NCBI GenBank assembly: GCA_030435675.1
Contig: CM059621.1
Span: 7,192,001-7,256,000 of the forward strand
Length of the DNA stretch: 64,000 nt
Direction of reading: 5' to 3'
Origin: Steinernema hermaphroditum
Lineage: Eukaryota; Nematoda; Chromadorea; Rhabditida; Steinernematidae
Below, in pieces: positions 12,801 through 24,459 of this stretch. The translations under genes were made by a program, and so were the position numbers. The notes under the pieces were generated by a model. That model did not search any database. It was not told the DNA's origin and saw nothing but the letters and a program-made list of their open reading frames with translations. The first letter of the stretch is position 1. Every line of letters begins with the position of its first letter.

Positions 12801-14440
12801 GTTTATCTTGCGGTGAGCTAATTGAACTAGCAAGAGAAAGTGTCCAAGGTCTTCAAGTCATCGGCAATCTGCTTCAGCTCGATCTGAGGCAGATACTGGG
12901 GGCTAAGACACTAAGGCTCCTTTGGAAGTACCTGTTTGAGCAGCGCAGTGTGGTAGAAACTTTTCTTTGAACCAAATCACTCGATCCACCACAGTAATCT
13001 GTCTGGGAAATCATAGCTAGTAATCACGAACGTTTGACAGATTTAGTGGAAATAGTAGAAGAAGTTGTTCCGGATATAGTTCTCTAAAATATAAAACGAC
13101 TGTCTAAGCTGTCAGGGAACGTTCCGCCTCAGATCGGACTGAAGTGTAGTGGACAAATGGCGCTAAAAGAATGTAATTAAACACCAAAATCCTATTTTCT
13201 GATACTCTTAATCGTATAAACACTCTTTGAAAGTTGCGCTCAAATGAATGTGAGTAATTTTGAAAGCCGACCAAGAGGGTTAATGGGTTCAAGAGCCAGA
13301 GATACCAACTGCGCCGGCTCCGGCTGGCCAGTTGCCACCGAATCTCTGGTTTGAGCAAATCTTCTGTTGATTCTTTAATTTAATCCAGTCGGGACGCAAA
13401 ACCTAGGAACCTACAATGTCGTAAAGGGAATGCGAACCTACATCTGAAGAACAGCAGGGAAAGCGCTCAGTTGAACCGCTTTAGCAATGATGTTAATTTC
13501 CACAATACAATAGTGTAATACAATTTTGGGGTTAAAGTAACCCTCTAAGCGTGTAAACTCTGCTTGTCCGCAGAGTTTCACCGTATTTTGAGGCCGACGA
13601 TCCCGAAGGTTCTCTTGTGAAATGGCCACAAGCCCGTTCAAGACGTGACCTGTTTGAGGCACTGTTTTTCGGTTCATTTTTTAGCAATTTGGCAAAAATA
13701 GATCATAATCACTGTTCTGCTAATATACGTTAACTTGAGGTTCGAAATATGGTGTTCTTATCTTTTTAGGAATGCTATGTTCACATGTCCTGTAGTGCCT
13801 TACATCTTGTTTTGGAATGTGCCCTTTGTGGCAAACTTATAAGCAAGGAAAGCTTTAGAGTTTAGTAGACAAGACACAGGTCTCCATGAGAAGGACACGA
13901 CTTTTCCGTTCTTATTTTTGATGCGGAAGTGGAAACTACATCTCACGAAACTTATGAATGCTATGTCAAACATAGCCCGATCCTTGTCCTGCAATCCTCT
14001 GGCTAGCAGTTCTTCAACGCGAAGGGCCGCCAGCAGCCCTAAGCGCATCTTCCCCTGGATCATGCATCGATTTCCTCCTTGGCAACATCAAATTTCTGTC
14101 CGACTTTATGTGACGTTTCTCCGCCGCCATCTTCCTCTTGTCCTCTCGAAAATATTTTTGAGATGTGCGCATGCCTAGGATGGTTTCAGATTTCCGAACT
14201 TCCCAATTCCATAATTCGGTCGCGTGGTTCCGCTCAAGACCTCCCCAGGGACTCGGCGTTCGAAAAATGCGCCGATCATTCTCGGAAAACGTTCCTCTGT
14301 GTATGTGACTCTTCTTGTCGCCAGCTGTCACTTCTCAAATCAACTAGAACCCATTCATAAATCTCCATATTTGTCTGAACTCTCTCCAGCAAAGAGAAGA
14401 AACGTTTCATAAAGATTCAGCACCTACACTCTCGTTTCTG

Positions 14441-14467
14441 CACTTTGATCTTAGCCGATAAGAGATC
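14441..14467 (-). ncRNA. U2 snRNA 5'-end-like fragment
   Basis: On the minus strand the 16 bases GGCTAAGATCAAAGTG match the highly conserved segment of U2 snRNA just downstream of its first stem. They are preceded by CTTATC, which also resembles U2. The similarity stops there: the next conserved part of U2 (TAGTATCTGTTCT) is missing. This is therefore a fragment or retro-fragment, not a functional snRNA gene. Chance similarity is unlikely for 16 bases but not excluded. Confidence 0.4.
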
Positions 14468-16002
14468 ATTTAGCACAATGCTATTTCGTTTTTTTTTAGT
14501 TTCCTTTGGAAAATCGGTATATGTCCATATCCGAAACGGAGTTACACGAGATACATGTTATTCAAGATATCAAAAGGAAAAGTTTCGAATTCGACATTTC
14601 AGAAAGGATAGCTATTTATATTTGGAAGGCTAATAAACAAGGCGAATGTCCACCTAGCAGCAATGTAGCATAGTTACTCCGCTGTAGAATCTCTTCAGCT
14701 TTCTGTACCAAACACTTTGTAACTGATTATTTACGAAAGAACCCAAAAGGGGACGCCCGATATCCAAGGATGTGCCTAATTTATGCCTATTTTTTTAAAA
14801 TTATTTTTCGGTGGAGAAAGCGGATTCTGAATGATCGATAAATTATTTGTCGATGACATTATTAAATGTACACTCGGTCCCATAGGATAAGGGCACCTTG
14901 CTTTGGAAGAATTCTCTAAGGAGGGAGTTTTCACATCCATTCCCACGTTAGGCACAACATCAGCTTCAATAATTGAAAAAATGACCATCATCAAAGTGAT
15001 GGAGCCTAGCAGATGAAGGCTGCAAAGGAACTTGAGCCGTTACGAGCTCAAATTTTGGAGTAAGTATTGTAAAAAAAATAAAAAATTGTATTTATACAGC
15101 AGAGTAATGTGTATCCTTTTATTTAACGAACTTTTGCAGAAAACGGATCCGACCAGAAGAAAGAGCGGCGAACAATGATAGACTAAGGTCGTTTTCTGAA
15201 ACAGTCGTTTTCTGCATAGAAAATAATCTTTTAATGCTTTCTTTTTGAATATTGGAGCTTGGTTAATATATTGAAGGAAGTCTCGTTTGCTTTCTACGAC
15301 ATGGTCTATGTGGCTATTTCTTTCGTGTTGTTTTGTTAGGATTATTTGTCATTTTTCACTTAAAACAGCCGGTTTCATCAAAATTCGCTCACCTGGCTTT
15401 TGAAGCTTTTTCTTTTGTATTTGTCGTCTAAGACACTTGTCTATCTTTGCAAATGTAAAAGCACCCTTCAGAAGTGTCAGCTTTAGGCTGAAATATTCAA
15501 ATGATATCGGATTTTTTTCCATATTTTTCTCCGAGTCCAAAATCCAATTTTTCGGTCACCATCTTCGTCGCCCTCTTCGTCCACTATAAACTCTCTTGAG
15601 CCGCGATAACTCCTTATCCCGGCGATCTTCAGACCTCCCATTCCCCAAATGACATGGCCGTATCGCTCCTCTATCTGACGCTTTTCGGGCAAAATAATCC
15701 TCAACCCCATCGTCCACATTTATCGCCTCTTAATTAGGTTATCGCCCATAACCATAACCACACACCCCTAATACGAGAAACAATCGTCGGCCATTTTTCG
15801 GCCCTTCCTGCCCCGAGAGGGTCCCGTCGGCCCTCCCCGTGGCGTACCTTTCCGGAGGAGATCGATTTCGTTCGCGCGTGTTCCTCCTCGGCATAACAAC
15901 CTCTTCGCGTTCCCCTTTGTCCGTCGCGTTTTACTTTTTCCCAAATTAACGCCCGCTCTAAGCATGCACCGCGACGTCCGGAGCTGAGTCCCGATGAATC
16001 AG

Positions 16003-16087
16003 AAGGCGGCGCCCCACGGTGGCCGGAGGGAACTTCCGCCGCTCCGCTTCGACTCCCTGAAGCCCTGGATGCTCCCGATGACCCACA
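16003..16087 (+). CDS. candidate 5' exon
   Basis: An 85-nt exon after GAATCAG enters in phase 0 and leaves in phase 1 before GTGAGT. It encodes 28 codons including RRELPPLRFDSLKPW. The junction to the next exon at 19343 recreates a Ser codon and keeps the frame open. Codon bias is that of real exons here. No domain is recognised. Confidence 0.5.
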
Positions 16088-19000
16088 GTGAGTTTCAAGC
16101 AGAGGAACATCTGTTCGATCATAGAGGGGGGTTCGATCATAGCATTGGGATGAGACGCCTGAATAAGGTGGCATTCTCAATGAAAGTGAATTAAAATGCA
16201 AATTTTCTGTTGCATATGGAATATTTCACACTTAGGACTCTTGGAATACAACGAGGGAATATATAAAGAAGCGTTCCCTAATGCAGAGTTGGGTAGAGCG
16301 CAATCCGTAATTGATTAATCACTGACAAGGGATCACTGACATTTATCTTGTGAGCTCAATGGTGACCGACAGGTGAAACTTCTTATCTTCCGTGTTCTAG
16401 ATGAAGTACGTTAACTCTGAACAAGATGAACCATAAGAAAGACTAAAAGGCGTTTGTTTTTCGTCGATTTTCCGCTGCACCTGGAATCGAAAATCGTTAG
16501 GACTGACAGCGAAATTAGAGGCTACGCTCAGAAGATTGGGAGTTTGGAGCAAGAGATAGAGAGCAGAGGAAAGGAAAAACATCGCCTTTTCACTTGAGAT
16601 AAATTTAAAAACATCTCTTCTAAGTGGGTCCAAGGGAAGAAAATGTAGTCTGGGCTAATCAAATGCAAACATTCCAGGTGGCTGGATTGGATTACATGTA
16701 GGTGACGTAAATCTGCATCTGCACGTATCGTTCAGAACCATTTCAACCTTCATGAGTGTTCTTTGAAAAGGAGGGATTTACAATAACATCCATGTGATCA
16801 AAGATGGAGGCATTGGATGAAATTGGAAGCAAAATACTGAGACGAGCCGGCTTCGGCTTATTTGACACCTCTGCATGTGATTGATGGCCAAATTTGTTAT
16901 TTATTTATTTTGGTCAATTGAGGTCAGTGAATCCAATGGATACAAACTCTTTCATATCTTTCAAAAGCAGTATGTCTTTAGAGTCGCATCCATGGAAAAA
17001 TATCCCAGTTGGGACAGGTTGACTCGCAATCAGAGTCGCGGCCGAATCTGAACAAAGACGAACTAGAGCTAAACCGTGTTTTTGGTATTTGGCATAAGTG
17101 AATCAATAGGACGTTTCACGTCAGTCCCAAAAATCGCGATGCAGATCCGGTGTACTTTATCCGGTGTATTTTAGGCCTTGTTTGAGCCATTTAGACAATG
17201 AACAACGTGCACGAAGCCAGGCTGAATTTATTATTTTTCGCCAGGCTTATCCAAACTTAAGTTAGGCTTTAAAAAACTTAAAGAGCATCTAGAGCCATGG
17301 TGGGGAAGACAAAGGGAAGACCCTTAACTTAGGCCTAAATCTCATAGCTAGCGAATTTTAGGAAATCGAAAGAATCTTTACGGACTTCCGACACCTCAGC
17401 CTCACTCTGGCCATGTTGTACTGAGTGCTCAAATAGTTCTGAGAACACGAGCTTTTGACCTTTGGAAACTTCGGCTTTTTCCGCTATCTCTCGTCGATTG
17501 TGTGACTCCAATTTCGGAAACAATTCTCCCGGAGATACACTTAATTTGATTTAGTTCTTTTCAAATCCGATATGAACTACGTAGATGGCTTTTCGCGGGA
17601 GGACTGATTAGGGCGCATTATGTAATTCGCTCGAGATTGCCACTACTCGGGATTCCATTCGAAAGAGAGCCTTTTCACGCTTTTTTGAACTGATCATGGT
17701 TGAAGAGGATCAGAAGGGTATGTGCCTATTGCTTACCTCAATGTATACACTTTGCTTCTTTTTTTGGGCATTACGATCTGTTTCCAATAGTTTTCTACTT
17801 TATATCAGGTTTGCAATATTCCGATGCCTTAGAAGTGCGAGAAAATTTAAATATGAAATAAAATCTTTCCATTGACCATCGATGAACCTTCAATGAGCGT
17901 TTACGAATCTGCCATGGCGGAAGGGTTCATGAACGCTCCATCGTTCCGTCACCTTCATCACCGTCGCCGTGTGTGCTTTCGAATCGCGTGACGGCGACGG
18001 CCAGATTTTGATTACACATCGTGATTAATTAACTGATCCATGAATCGCTTTTGACTCAATTCGAATTCCGAGCCCAGGTCAAAGATCGCAGATGAATCTG
18101 CTTTGATCATCAAAGCATGAAGCCTGAGATTGCAAAATCATTTCGATAGGCAATGTACACTGATTCAGTTTTGTGTATTTGCGGAATCCAAAAACACGCA
18201 TTAGTTGCTCTGATTCTGCCTCGTTGGAAGAGTCCTTTTTCGCGCCAGATCCATTTCACATCGGTGCTCAGGGCAGAAGAGACTTGTCCCAAGATGTCTT
18301 GGGGACATTCACATCGTCCACAAGCAAAAACTTTACAGTACCGAAAAGAGCCAAGAGGGACAGGAGTCAGCGTGAGAATCAGTCGGGTCTTGGGGAACCT
18401 TAGGGCATATAGTCAGTTTCTACTGGCATTTAGAGGCACTTTCGTTTGTGTTCCTGTCGAAAACGCATTTCTCAAAGCACATTTTTTGTCCTGAAATGCC
18501 GAAAAATCCGACTCTCCCAGATCGCTTCAGTTTTATGGGTACACAAAAGATCACATTATGCAAAGATCACATTTTTTTTCTTTCCTTTCCATATCCACAT
18601 TTCTGGTCGTCTTACGGTGTTGTTGTGCTAGCGCTTTATAGAACCACTTGCGTATGGTGTGATTCGGATTCTATCAAATTTCACAGAAACACGATCTATT
18701 TGGCAAAATGATGGCCTGAGACTGTAACTTGAGCACGTTCACTGACGAACACAAAACGATACTCATTCCGATGACTAATACTCACATCGCTGTTGTTATT
18801 CGATAGTTAAGTGGCTAATTAATGGGCAAGCCGGTGACTCTGGACATCCGCTTCTACGAAAACTTTTTGAAATCAAGTTTTCCCAGTGTTGATGAATTAG
18901 ATGCCACTAAATGGTCATTGATGAGATACCAGATAGATGTATGTTCCCATTGGTGCCAGGATTTGAGAATGCTCTGGGCAGAAGATCGCTTTTACGACCA

Positions 19001-19342
19001 CTGTGGGTCTCCTTTTTGTCTTGTTGAGATAGCATCGGAATGTAGGAAATGGATGCACTTCACATTTCTTATTTGCCACTAGGTCAACGTACCGTATGAC
19101 ATGTGTTATTGTGACTTGAAAAAACGCGAACCAGATATTCGAAGACGTTGCCAAACCTATTTATTGCAATGTCCTGGTTTATACAAAGGATCTTAGAGTT
19201 TAATTTGATTGTCCTCTGAATTCATGCTGAAATACTTCAAGATATAATATACCAGCTTTGTTTTTTAATCAATCACATACAACAACAGGGAATCGACAGA
19301 ACACACACACAAGCCAGCCACTAACCTCTCCCCTCTCTGCAG
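16088..19342 (+). other. gene-free stretch between candidate 5' exons
   Basis: No supported feature was seen. It contains only short open frames without codon bias or consistent splice sites. Confidence 0.4.
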
Positions 19343-19478
19343 GTCTCCTTCCATCGCCGATCCACCCGATGAAGCTGACGGGCAACGACGAATCGGAGCT
19401 GATCGAGCAGGGCATGCCGCACCCCGCGGAGGTGCTCCGCGAAGTCACTCGGCTGGCCGTGCTGCCGGCCGTCGGAGG
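19343..19478 (+). CDS. candidate 5' exon
   Basis: A 136-nt exon after CTCTGCAG enters in phase 1 and leaves in phase 2 before GTACGG. The peptide includes MKLTGNDESELIEQG and ends LAVLPAVGG. Third positions are almost all C or G. It cannot join the exon at 19636 in phase, but joins the acceptor at 23549 in phase. That pattern, two neighbouring exons both ending in phase 2 and both fitting the same downstream acceptor, points to alternative leaders. Confidence 0.52.
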
Positions 19479-19635
19479 GTACGGATTCATTCGCTTTCCT
19501 TGCCTAAACCCTCACAGCGCCCCTTCTGTCACTTCCCATTACGCGCACCCCTGCCCGCGTAGCCGGTAAACGACTGTGGCATGGCCACTTAGCCCCTGGG
19601 GGCACGCGCCACAGCCTGACTTTGTCTTCCCCACC

Positions 19636-19739
19636 ATGGCTCTAGACGGTGTCGCCATGTCGGCCATCGACAAGGCCTACCGTAATCCGAGCACCTTCAA
19701 GCTCATCTACTACACGTACATGTGGAAACGCAGAGATCG
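19636..19739 (+). CDS. candidate alternative first exon with strong start context
   Basis: An ATG at 19636 in the context CCACCATGG opens a frame of 34 codons ending in phase 2 before GTTAGT. The peptide begins MALDGVAMSAIDKAYR and ends with the basic run MWKRRDR. Codon bias is strong. An internal acceptor (CTCTAG before 19646) exists, but its phase does not match the preceding exon. The exon therefore reads best as an alternative start spliced to 23549, giving RDR followed by LAAEEARKEQ. The peptide is not recognised. Confidence 0.45.
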
Positions 19740-22700
19740 GTTAGTTTCTGATGGAGTCCTAGTCCCTGAGAGACGTATCGTTGGACACCTTTTTCATACT
19801 TAGAGATCTGAGGTTGTGGGTCAGCCGCAGGCGAGCCCCGTATTCATTCTATTCACGCGGCCTAGCATCTAGGCTCGGCTTAAACTCCGGTCTATGCCTA
19901 GGCAATTACGCAAACCTGCATAGCAAAGGAACTGACTCTAAGATGTCGTGCACGTATCAATTTGATTCCATTTCATCGCCATTCACATCCCTTTTCGGAA
20001 TCAGTTTAGAACTGTGCATTCCCTGTTTTATCTCTAACAAGTCATGCCAAATTGAACAGCTCTTAAACGAAGTCAAATGTCAGTCACAGCTTGCCGTCAT
20101 AAGTGTGTTGTGTCTAATATTCGGGAATGATCATATCGATAGTACACTAGCGGAGTTCAAACCGCATTTCCCAATCCGAATATCCAAATCCACAAAGTTC
20201 GCCGATGGTCGGCGACCACCCATTTTGTTCCAAATTTATGCAAAGCCGCTTCTAATCACGGAACAAATTTTTGAGAATTCTGCACTTTGTGCCTTTCGTC
20301 AGTTCTACAAATCGGCGCATTATAAGAGGGCATAGTTAGAGGGGAATTTGGGGGAAAGAACCAAGACTCAAGGTCGTGAACAGAAGTTGGTATAGTTGCT
20401 ATGAAAGTGGCTTTGCTATTGGAAGATCTTTGATCTTTTGAATTCATCATTCTACCACTCGACGTACGGTTCACCAGTATCTTCCAATCCAAAAAAAGGA
20501 CCAAAGACTGACCAAAGACTGACCAACTCATTCGTGCGAATGACCCGACCGTCTTGCCTAAATGGAAGACCGTCTTTTCCAATCTATGTAAAGAAACCTA
20601 ATCCATTGTCAGTTGTCGGTGCTTTCACCATAAGTCTTTTTGTTTTCCCTCAAAATTAGTATTATCCCAGTCACGTATCTCGATGCTGGTCCCTTCAAAC
20701 ATAGCCCTCTTCTTTCCTAACTATTTTGCTCCTCCCAGACGTGGCGGCCGTTCTGAAGACGAACGATTGTTTTCCGATTGCCAAAATTCTGGACTATTCG
20801 TCCCGGGGGACTCCCTGCGGTCTCTACGAACGCGGGAATCCCATTTATCCGCCTCTTCGGATTGGTCGCCGTCTCCGGAACTTCTTCTGAAAGCAAAAGT
20901 CAAAGATGTGACTCAGAGACGGAAGTGGCCATAGTGCGTCCTTGTTTGCGTGTGTCTCATCAGAACGAAACTCGAAATCGCATAAGATTTCACTCTTCGA
21001 GAGCAAATTGCCTCCGCAACATGTCGTTTGCAGTCCAAATTGCTCCCTAATGGTCGAACGTGACTTTGTGGAGCTTCTCACTTATAGGCTCTAAGGGACA
21101 TCTTTGCAAGATAACCAGATTGTCACCCAGCAGCGCCTCTTTCTGTGAATGGGGCTCCGAAAAAAAGAACTTCAACGCGGCCACTTTGTGTCTTCTTTCG
21201 TGCATCTACGAGAAACGATAAAAAGCGCTCAAGAGGATAGTTCTCGTAGAACACAGAATTTCGAGTCATTGCAATGGTCGAGTGCACATGTCACCAGAAG
21301 AAGTCTGTTTGTGTAGTGCATTCAGCCCTGTGGTGCCACGTGATGAACCGCGTCCTTTGACTGACTTTTCTCCTGAGGATAAGACGCGGACACCACGCTT
21401 ACAGTATCCTTTCTCGCTGTTGGGAAGGCACATCTTTCATGAGTCGTACGGTATTTTACGAGGATAAAAAACAAAAAGCAAAAGTAGACAAAATACTTAA
21501 ATTATGTAAACAGGATGAAAGCGGTAAGATGCATATAATCAACTGTTCTGCTGCCGAATATTTGAGCAGAGATAGGCACCGACTGAATCGATTGGAACCC
21601 ATCTCTATATATTCGGTCTATTGAGAAATCGAGATGCTTAAAAGACATAAGGGGACACTGAAGATATCTTCCCTTGATCTACCAATCCAGCACTGGTAAT
21701 CAAATTGTTTTTCCATTTCAAAAACGTTCGTTCTCATTATTCAGATGCACTATCATGTTGTTATTTACGTCTCACTTCAAATTTTCAAACCAAATAAAAA
21801 TTAAGGACAAAAAGAAAATATTTTCGAAGATAAACCTGTTTTCGGAAGTGAAAGTGCCCCGGAGTTATTGACCTGTTGACTAACAGATCTTCGTTTGCCG
21901 TGTGGAAGATATACCTGAACAATTTTGTGTCATTTGGACACATAGATGTTCGAAGACCCAAATATAGCCTTTCCCCCTCCTCCCTAATCCGTTGGTCAAA
22001 TCCGTCATAGTTCAGATGATATCACCCCGTGGGCCAGGACTTCCCACAGCTGTCCACAAATCGCCACGGAAGGCATCGGATTCGGCGCTAATCTCGCGCT
22101 CTCCAGGCGACAATTAGCGCCGCGCGACGCCCAAAAGTGCAAATTGGAGTTTCGAATTTAAACGATCGCCGCGAATGTTGCAAATTGCGCGAACCTTCCG
22201 GTGCGGAGGCGATCGATTTGCGGAGAAATGTGCAAAATTTGACTTCGAAAAGGGCACTCCGGCGATGCTTCCTCATCAGAGGCCACCCACGATGAATCGG
22301 AAGATCAGCTTGGCCTCTGGTTGCCAGGTGCCTCTGGGGAAACGGAAAGAGGAAGCCGTAAAGGGCGTTCGGAGATGAAAACGTGCACTCTGAATCGTTT
22401 AAATGCAGGCTATAAATTGTGGATTAGGCGGCAGAGTGTGTCCAAGGGCACAGTCTCTTGATTACGGTGATCTTTTGTGATCAGTCGAGAGGCAACCCTC
22501 AGAGAGAGGTCTGGAAAGGCTTCTTTGTAGGAAACGGAATCTACAATCGCGCAGATACACATGCTTTGAGGTTAACTGCCGGATCCTTTTGATCAGTGTC
22601 GACCTTGGAGTTCTGAATTTGTCGGCAAAACTTTTGAATTTGAAAAGAAACGATTTGTAACAGGCCCTCTTTCTGGTCAATCAGTCCGTTAAAAATTTGT

Positions 22701-23522
22701 CTTTCGCCTCCCATGCAGCTGAAAGATTTCGAAGTCTTTGAGAACCATTTGCTTCCAGTAGAATGCTTTCCAACTGCAACTAACGTGCTCCTTGGACCGG
22801 AAGAGGCGAACCTTGTACGAACTCGAGGACGGAATGCATTTGAATTTAAGAGCTGTACTTCTTCTTTTGTGCCCTCAAAGAATCAGTTCTAAGGAAAAGA
22901 GAGCCAACCAACCAAACACCAAACTAAAAGAAAGACCAAACAAACTGACCAGTGTCCACTCCCTTCTTCAGTGCTTTGATCCAGACTCTCCTCTCCACAA
23001 AGAACCATCTTCTTCTCCCGATTCCCCTCGATCCCCCTCAGAACCCTCTGCTCGCTGCAAACCCTTGCGCTGCAATCAGCGTCCATTGTGTGGCGAATTT
23101 TGGCTAAAACTTAAACCGCCGTAATGACGTCGTGGGGTCCAGCGGCGACGCTCCTCCAGAAGAGTCAGCCCGGCCGGCCACCCGGCCAGCTACTCAACCC
23201 AGGCGCCGCTGGGCCTTCCGCCGACCATTCGAAATGTATTGACTCCGCCCCGGTCGATCCCGGCCGGGTTCCGCCACCGCCGCCGCCGCCGCTGGCCAAA
23301 GGCAGCCAGCGAGGCGCGCGAGAATATACGCATCATCGCGCGGCGCGCGAGAAGAAAGAAGAGAGGAAGAAGAAGCCGCGTTCTATAGTCCTCCGCCACC
23401 ACCGCCGCCGGATATACGTAATCCCCCTCCCACCCCCTTGCTCACGCTGCAGCCACCCGGCACAATGAGGCGACCTGAGCGGATGAAAAGCTAAAAAATA
23501 ACCCCCCGGCCCCCCGTTGGAC
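19740..23522 (+). other. gene-free stretch between candidate 5' exons
   Basis: No convincing exon was found. An open frame of 184 codons at 19781-20335 has no codon bias and is of a length expected by chance. GC-rich blocks lie at about 22060-22370 and 23110-23480. The second precedes the start codon at 23523 and could hold a promoter, but no specific element is recognised. Confidence 0.35.
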
Positions 23523-23654
23523 ATGTTGGGAATTGACCAAATTGCCAGGTTGGCGGCTGAGGAGGCGCGGAAGGAGCAGAATCGTGCAGATGGAGGCGCC
23601 TTCGGACTCGCCGTCGGACGGAAGCCGCCGCTCGTCTCCGCCGTCAAGGAAAAG
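23523..23654 (+). CDS. candidate exon joining the alternative 5' leaders
   Basis: The block can be used in two ways. From the ATG at 23523 it is a first exon of 44 codons beginning MLGIDQIARLAAEEA. From the acceptor GCCAG before 23549 it is a 106-nt internal exon entering in phase 2, which fits both the 19343 and the 19636 exon. It ends in phase 0 before GTGGGT. The peptide contains EEARKEQNRADGGAF and GRKPPLVSAVKEK. It continues in phase into 24393. It would lie in the cytosolic N-terminus of the channel if the chain is right. Confidence 0.5.
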
Positions 23655-24392
23655 GTGGGTTCTTTATGTGCAATACTTCTTCACTTATCGGTGTTGTGAC
23701 CTCTTGCACCGCCTTGCATGATCGGGCTAAGTAGCTGAATGCCACGAATTCTAGGGGAGTCCTAAAATAGGAATTACATTTGATAATGGCGCCGTTCGCC
23801 GCCGCTTCCTTCTTGATTTATCGGATTATTTTAATGACTAGCGCCGCCGTTTATGCAGTGCACTGAGGCATTAGGGAATGTTCCTTCGAAGGGCGGCGGT
23901 TGCGTTACAACTGGGAATGCCCTCTAGCACTAGCATTGATTCGTACAATACACAAAAAAGCGGGAAAACTTAGAACATAGAGCCTTCTGGTGAACGTCCG
24001 GCTACGTCAAAAAATGTAAGATTTAGGTAAGGATACTGATAAGGGTTTTCATATCGATCCATCAGAAGTGATTACTGTTGCCCCATTGACTTAGAATCAC
24101 TAATCACTATCTCCCTGAAGAGAAACTAATGACTTTGTAGCATTCTTTGCGAAATTGACTTTTTGGCTGATTTAGATGATTTATGGCTAAAATTTTTAAG
24201 TTTATTTTCGATGGTTTAAAAGTTTGCAATTGAAAACCGTCCAGAGGTATCACATGTGCAACAATGAAATGCTCGTACAGCCAAAAAATTAGCCATCCTT
24301 ATTTTCTTATTCCTGTTTTTCTTATTCATTTCTTTCGAAAAATTTATAATTAGTAAATACAAAAGTAAACAATCCGATCCGCTTTCAAATAG

Positions 24393-24459
24393 ACTCGGGC
24401 CGACACCGACCGATTACAAATGGAACGCATTCGCCACATGAGCCACACAGACAGTATAA
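24393..24459 (+). CDS. candidate 5' exon
   Basis: A 67-nt exon after CAAATAG enters in phase 0 and leaves in phase 1 before GTGAGA. It encodes 22 codons, including RLQMERIRHMSHTDS, a short charged helix-like stretch. It follows 23654 in phase. The next exon towards the channel core is not certain (see 24460-30842). Confidence 0.45.

Larger units (their letters stand above)
9123..16002 (+). other. gene-free stretch between candidate 5' exons
   Basis: No exon with credible codon bias and splice sites was found in these 6.9 kb. An AT-only low-complexity block lies at about 9700-9870, a GC-rich block at about 11030-11290 and a purine-rich run at about 12705-12770. A fragment resembling the 5' end of U2 snRNA lies at 14441-14467. 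The remainder is unremarkable intergenic or intronic DNA. Confidence 0.4.

Noticed and set aside
19781..20335. Plus-strand open frame of 184 codons
   Set aside because: There is no third-position bias, no recognisable domain, and the length is within what chance gives in 64 kb.
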